Shown piece after piece: positions 7,390 through 10,451 of a DNA stretch of 10,451 nucleotides. Origin of the DNA: Byssochlamys sp. IMV 00236 (taxonomy: Eukaryota; Ascomycota; Eurotiomycetes; Eurotiales; Thermoascaceae); contig MSJH02000364.1 in the NCBI GenBank assembly GCA_001931875.2, forward strand, positions 1-10,451. The letters are read 5' to 3'. The position numbers were made by a program, and so were the translations under genes. The stretch's first letter is position 1. Every line of letters begins with the position of its first letter. The notes under the pieces were generated by a model. That model was not told the origin of the DNA. It saw only the letters and a list, made by a program, of their open reading frames with translations, and did no database searches.

Positions 7390-7597
7390 GGCCAGCTATT
7401 CCCCAGCTAGCCCTAAGGTATGTTATATTATTTACTCTGGTAAGAAACTAACATGTAGTATTATAGATCATAAAATCGAAACAGTGCCGGTGCCAGCTGG
7501 GGGTAGTTTGGTTCTTACCAAACTCGGTCCCATCCGCCCTCTTTCTTGCTCTCTTTCTCTTCTTCCTCCGGGTCAGTTATCGCTGGCCCTATAAATA
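7390..7597 (+). promoter_or_regulatory. Promoter of the small gene with palindromic sites and TATA box
   Basis: A GC-richer island in AT-rich DNA. GCCAGCT occurs at 7391-7397 and 7492-7498, and CCAGCTAG at 7403-7410. CCCCAGCT (7401-7408) is the inverse of AGCTGGGG (7495-7502), and the second copy contains the E-box CAGCTG (7494-7499). AGTTTGG-(6 nt)-CCAAACT (7505-7524) is a perfect dyad. TATAAATA at 7590-7597 follows, with an expected start near 7620 and a CT-rich leader after it. The layout suggests transcription-factor sites about 70-200 bp upstream of the TATA box. No specific factor is identified. Confidence 0.5.
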
Positions 7598-7686
7598 CAC
7601 TTTGGCTAAGATATTCAAACCTCTTTTACATGTTTACTCACTTTTCTTGTCTCTTTTTTTCTCTTATAAATCCCTTTCTTTATAAT

Positions 7687-7796
7687 GTAAGTATTTAATA
7701 TCAATGTAAATAACTGATTTACTAATAATCTCTTTATTCATTCTTTTGCTTTTTGTGGGCTCTCTTTTATCATTTGTTGTCTGAAATTGTTATCAG
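7687..7796 (+). other. Probable intron in the 5' untranslated leader
   Basis: A strong donor (AT|GTAAGT at 7687) is followed by a TACTAAT branch-like site (7720-7726). The first downstream AG is TTATCAG at 7795-7796, which gives a 110-nt intron. This is longer than the coding introns in the window, and the branch site is about 70 nt from the acceptor, which is unusual; CTGAAAT just before the acceptor may be the real branch. It lies wholly before the coding region at 7930. Confidence 0.4.
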
Positions 7797-7814
7797 TGTG
7801 CGAATAATTTGTAG

Positions 7815-7925
7815 ATGAAGCCAATAAATATCCCATTTTGTGTGCATGTAGTGCTGAGAATGAATCGCTCTTTATTTCTTTCATGCACCTATATTTCTCC
7901 CTTTCTTTTTTTCTTTTACATGTAA
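7815..7925 (+). other. Upstream ORF in the leader of the small gene
   Basis: An ATG at 7815 opens 36 codons closing with TAA at 7923-7925, only 4 nt before the ATG at 7930. If the leader is transcribed as predicted, ribosomes scanning from the 5' end would meet this frame first, so it may limit translation of the downstream gene. The peptide is hydrophobic (many Phe and Leu from the CT-rich leader) and probably not functional itself. A second in-frame ATG lies at 7861. Confidence 0.35.
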
Positions 7926-7929
7926 AAAT

Positions 7930-8256
7930 ATGGCAAAAGATAACAATAAAAAGACGACAAAATCACACTTGAATAATCTCCAAAATGATTATGAATTTAA
8001 AGTCTATAACAAAAATGTATACGACTTTGATACATTTGATTATGGTCCATGCACAACCGTGGTTATGTCTAGACATCAAGGCTTCCAATGGAATGATGAA
8101 CTTTTTGTTAATGAATATCAAAGAAGCGCTGGTTATGAGTGCCATAAAAGTGATAGCCTCGAGCAGAGAGAAAGAAGGATCTCTCAACAATATTCTGTGA
8201 ATCAAGATGTTATTGATATAAATTTAACAGAAGCTGATCGTGATGTCTGGCCATAA
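7930..8256 (+). CDS. Small acidic protein of unknown function, 108 residues
   Basis: A single exon with ATG at 7930 (A at -3) and TAA at 8254-8256. I do not recognise a named family. The N-terminus (1-20) is basic and Asn-rich, followed by an aromatic, acidic stretch (YDFDTFDYGP, 31-40). The most conserved-looking core is TTVVMSRHQGFQWNDELFVNEY (42-63). A charged segment LEQRERR (77-83) and a C-terminal DINLTEADRDVWP follow. There is no signal peptide or membrane segment and there are only two cysteines, so a soluble intracellular protein is likely. Its coding look (mixed composition, aromatic-rich core, sharp end), TATA box and CT-rich leader support a real gene. I suspect, without being able to show it, a lineage-restricted zygomycete family. 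AATAAA at 8395-8400 could end its transcript. Confidence 0.65.
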   Translation: MAKDNNKKTTKSHLNNLQNDYEFKVYNKNVYDFDTFDYGPCTTVVMSRHQGFQWNDELFVNEYQRSAGYECHKSDSLEQRERRISQQYSVNQDVIDINLTEADRDVWP

Positions 8257-9045
8257 GATATTTTGATAAAAGAACAAACAAAGCATATCATTCCCTCTTA
8301 TTATCAGAACATTTATAATCACACTATGACAAGAATAGTGCTCCAACCTTTTTCAATTAGCTCATGAAATAGTTTTTAGGGCACTTAATGATTGAATAAA
8401 TACGTCAACTTTAATAGTGTTCAATAGAGGCTATGTTTTAAATACGGAATAGAGATAAAGTTGAATGCTTTGTAAAAGCATTCAACTAGAGAAAGGTGGT
8501 TATAAATGATTAAATTGCTATTCTCACACATACGGCTTGTGTATGTATGCTGCCTTTGATACCTTACTCTCTCATAGCCTTCAAAGAACAGCTAATAGTA
8601 TTTCATATGTCCTCACTAAAAGAAGAAACGTTCCTGGTCTTTATTTGAGGTGTTATAAGTTTTCCTTTTGGCCCAAATGCACTTATATTCTTGCATATAT
8701 AAACGAAAAAGTGTAATAGCACCTTATGGCCATAACTGGAACTCAAGACTTATGTCCTATTTCGATATAACACGATATTAGTGCCGCTGACGCCAAAGCT
8801 TCTAAATCAATAGCTATCTCGTTTTTGATGATGTTTGGTATAATATTATATTTAATTACGGAAATGGATTTCTTGATTCTGCTTTTATTTTGTCCAAGAC
8901 TGACATTTCTTGGATCAAGAGGCTAATAGCAACCTCTATGTTTTCAGATTGTTAAAAGACTTGGTTACCAGTACTCAGTACAATAAATAGAAGCAATGGA
9001 GAGAAAAAATAATAAAAAAGGAGCAGGGCCATCATAATTCATTAG
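8257..9045. other. Intergenic, no intact gene
   Basis: About 0.8 kb of AT-rich DNA without a supportable gene. It holds a poly(A)-type hexamer (8395-8400), the perfect hairpin at 8459-8487, and an isolated TATATAAA (8697-8704) with no convincing ORF after it. A ~50-codon open stretch from about 8773 to 8925 has no ATG near its beginning. The right part may belong to the same decayed transposable element as the pseudogene at 9046. Confidence 0.55.
8459..8487. repeat. Perfect hairpin, 13-bp arms, 3-nt loop
   Basis: AGTTGAATGCTTT (8459-8471), loop GTA (8472-8474), AAAGCATTCAACT (8475-8487). All 13 pairs match. It lies about 200 bp past the small gene's stop. No T-run or further stem follows. 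It could be a structured 3' element, the folded inner end of a miniature transposable element, or a palindromic binding site. Confidence 0.75.
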
Positions 9046-9357
9046 GACTTGTTGAGAGACAGATTTGGAACGCACATTTTTCAAAGTAGTGCTGGGAAAA
9101 ATAGAGACATGCATTTTCTACCAAATTGTGTGCTTCTTGACGTGCCTGCTTTTGATATTAATACGAAATGCTCAAGAGCTTGGTTCAAAAAAGGAATACA
9201 TGCTATTATTACTCGACCTACTACAAGAGCAAACACAACGTCTAGATTGTATGTCATTTCTGCTGCTGAAAGTTATGTGAGTTCAGGGACTGTAACAGAG
9301 CACTATACTAGTTTCTTAAAAATGATTCTAGGAAAAGAGATAAGAGTGAAAATTTAG
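9046..9357 (+). pseudogene. Truncated Tc1/mariner-like DDE transposase relic
   Basis: A 104-codon frame that opens right after a TAG (9043-9045) and ends in TAG at 9355-9357, with no ATG at its start. The protein matches the middle of Tc1/mariner (IS630-type, DDE superfamily endonuclease) transposases of zygomycete fungi. NCVLLDVPAFDIN holds the first catalytic Asp, then AWFKKGIHAIITRPTTRANTT, then SSGTVTEHYTSFLKMIL. The N-terminal helix-turn-helix domain, the second Asp region (normally MDNAPIH-like) and the third acidic residue with its SPxLNPIE-type motif are missing. The linker between the TTRANTT block and SSGTVTEHY is shorter than in intact copies. No terminal inverted repeats or TA target duplication could be located. 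It is an inactive old copy. Confidence 0.7.
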
Positions 9358-9779
9358 TGACAACAAACACTTTGACTTGCTCGCTCTGTTCACTTCACGA
9401 TCTTGCTTTTTTTTTTTGTCAGGCTTTTAAATCGATTTTTTTATTTGCTACTTTGAACGATGATAGAGTTGATGTCTATCATCAAACATTTCGAGTTTTC
9501 CTATGCTCTGAATGGCTCCAGTACAACCTGTAGTATCGATTCGTTCTTGTGCGGAAGGTTATCAATTAGAATCTTTTTTACAATGTCTTTCAAAATAATG
9601 TTTTATTTGAAATTAACACCTTTTTTCCTTGGTAAATTCAATTTCTATTAACAAGTATTCTAATTCGTTTGAGCAAAAGAAAAATTCATTTCTTGACAAG
9701 TTGTTACAGGCGTTAGTAAGGGGAAAATGTGTTAGTAGTAAGGTTAAAAATATGTTTTAAAGTAGAACTTGGTATTATA

Positions 9780-10150
9780 GTGACCACTAGATCTTAGTAA
9801 AAGTTTAATATTGAGCAATATAATGCTAAGTCTTGAACGATAAAGTAATAAGATAAAATAAACAAGTTATTTAAGCAAATGTTGCTTAAGATATAAGATA
9901 ATATAAGAGAAGTTATTGTGATCTGAAATTGATGTCGTTTATTTCAAGAATAATTTGGGATATTTATACTATTTGAATAACTAAATATGCATGATGCTGT
10001 AATTTCTGTTGACCTTGGATTCGAGGGTGTTGTAAAAGATAATAAAAATAGAAGTTTGTGTGCTCGTAGTCTCTGTAAGACTTGGAGTTCGTAGCAAAAG
10101 TGTTTAAAAGGTAAAGTTATAATAAAGGTTCGATGTGTGACCACCAGATC
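9780..10150 (+). repeat. Diverged direct-repeat pair, about 357 bp apart
   Basis: GTGACCACTAGATC (9780-9793) and GTGACCACCAGATC (10137-10150) differ at one base in 14. Weaker similarity extends to both sides: TAAAGT before each, and a TTGAGCAATATA / CTGAGTTATACA region after. This suggests duplicated segments of roughly 70 bp. They could be parts of decayed terminal repeats of a retroelement or a local duplication. No TG...CA ends or target duplications were found. Confidence 0.5.
9871..9889. repeat. Short perfect hairpin, 8-bp arms, 3-nt loop
   Basis: TTAAGCAA (9871-9878), loop ATG, TTGCTTAA (9882-9889). It has the same geometry (perfect stem, 3-nt loop, GCTT/AAGC near the loop) as the 13-bp-arm hairpin at 8459. 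In AT-rich DNA an 8-bp stem is not rare by itself. Confidence 0.5.
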
Positions 10151-10372
10151 GTATAAAGTTGATCAGACTGAGTTATACAAAGTAAAAGGAATAATAAAAA
10201 AAGATAAAGAGGTTCCTGAATCCACTCGTTTGGATTGTTCAGAAGTAAATAAAAGATAAAAATAAAAAGAAAAGGTTGTGATTCAAATCATAAGTGATTT
10301 ATTGAATGATTTTTTGAATAATGAAAAGGACAATGCCTTTTATACTTGTTAAAAATAAAGTTGGTCGATATA

Positions 10373-10420
10373 AGGTTCATTTGATTTAAAGTTCACTTCA
10401 TTTATGGTTCAAACGTTAAA
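10373..10420 (+). repeat. Degenerate 16-bp tandem repeat, about three units
   Basis: AGGTTCATTTGATTTA (10373-10388) and AAGTTCACTTCATTTA (10389-10404) agree at 13 of 16 positions. A third, weaker unit (10405-10420) keeps the GGTTCA core, matching 9 of 16. It may continue beyond the window. It has no coding meaning in this frame. Confidence 0.5.
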
Positions 10421-10451
10421 TGAGCAAACCTTAATCTCGCAGTCCAAAAAG

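Larger units (their letters stand above)
9358..10451. other. AT-rich repeat-type DNA, no gene recognised
   Basis: About 1.1 kb with no supportable gene. Open frames at 9460-9651 and 9944-10144 are rich in Phe, Ile and Ser and resemble no family I know. Visible structures are a small stem GATGATAG/CTATCATC (9459-9466 and 9476-9483), the direct-repeat pair near 9780 and 10137, the hairpin at 9871-9889, many AAAGATAA-type short repeats and the 16-bp tandem at the right end. The picture is of decayed mobile or repeat DNA. Confidence 0.5.

Noticed and set aside
7963..8205. Frames opposite to and overlapping the small gene
   Set aside because: Hydrophobic antisense and out-of-frame shadows of the 108-residue gene; no promoter or family signal.
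9065..9280. 71-codon Leu-rich plus-strand frame
   Set aside because: A +1-frame shadow of the transposase relic; the 9046-9357 frame carries the recognisable transposase motifs.
9460..9651. 63-codon Phe/Ser-rich frame as continuation of the transposase
   Set aside because: It shows no DDE catalytic motif or Pro-x-Leu-Asn-Pro-type block; no similarity I can support.
10111..10150. Possible tRNA B-box (GGTTCGATG) near 10128
   Set aside because: It does not match the B-box consensus beyond GGTTCGA, and no paired arms or A-box are found at tRNA spacing.
1..10451. CRISPR array, prokaryotic operon or integron-type structure
   Set aside because: Genes carry spliceosomal introns and fungal promoters; no regularly spaced repeats with unique spacers are present.

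Overview
The window is nuclear DNA of a filamentous fungus, most probably an early-diverging one (Mucoromycota, Mucorales-like). The evidence is its AT-rich composition, short introns of 47-75 nt with GTAAGT-like donors and TACTAAC/CTAAC-type branch sites, TATA boxes followed by CT-rich leaders, and a transposase relic of the Tc1/mariner-like DDE type common in these fungi. The genus cannot be fixed from sequence alone.

Layout, left to right. Positions 1-627 are AT-rich DNA that ends in a heat-shock promoter (heat-shock-element-like blocks plus a TATA box). A plus-strand small heat-shock protein (Hsp20) gene follows at 628-1155. Converging on it, 129 bp away, is a four-exon minus-strand gene for a secreted GH37 trehalase (1285-3285), with a TATA box and CT-rich leader at 3289-3384. 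About 0.9 kb of mostly non-coding DNA (3386-4260) follows, holding one promoter-like module with a tiny ORF. Next are two minus-strand genes in tandem: a four-exon ISC1-type inositol-phosphosphingolipid phospholipase C / neutral sphingomyelinase (4261-5640), and a three-exon arrestin-like protein (5679-7050). They are separated by only 38 bp. A divergent intergenic region with small palindromes and a TATA box (7051-7929) leads to a plus-strand gene for an unrecognised 108-residue acidic protein (7930-8256). It has a long leader with a probable intron and an upstream ORF.

From about 8257 to the right end I see no intact gene. This part is decayed repeat-type DNA: a perfect 13-bp-arm hairpin (8459-8487), a truncated Tc1/mariner-like transposase pseudogene (9046-9357), a diverged direct-repeat pair about 357 bp apart (9780 and 10137), another short hairpin (9871-9889) and a degenerate 16-bp tandem repeat (10373-10420).

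How the genes relate: Hsp20 and trehalase both fit stress and trehalose physiology, and ISC1 (ceramide signalling) and arrestins (receptor or transporter trafficking) both act at membranes. The genes do not form an operon, and shared regulation is only a possibility. All exon boundaries were derived by hand from splice consensus, reading-frame continuity and recognisable family motifs. I found no clearly novel multi-gene system. The items most worth checking are the very tight ISC1-arrestin junction, the orphan 108-residue gene with its upstream ORF, the extracellular GH37 trehalase, and the repeat-rich right end.
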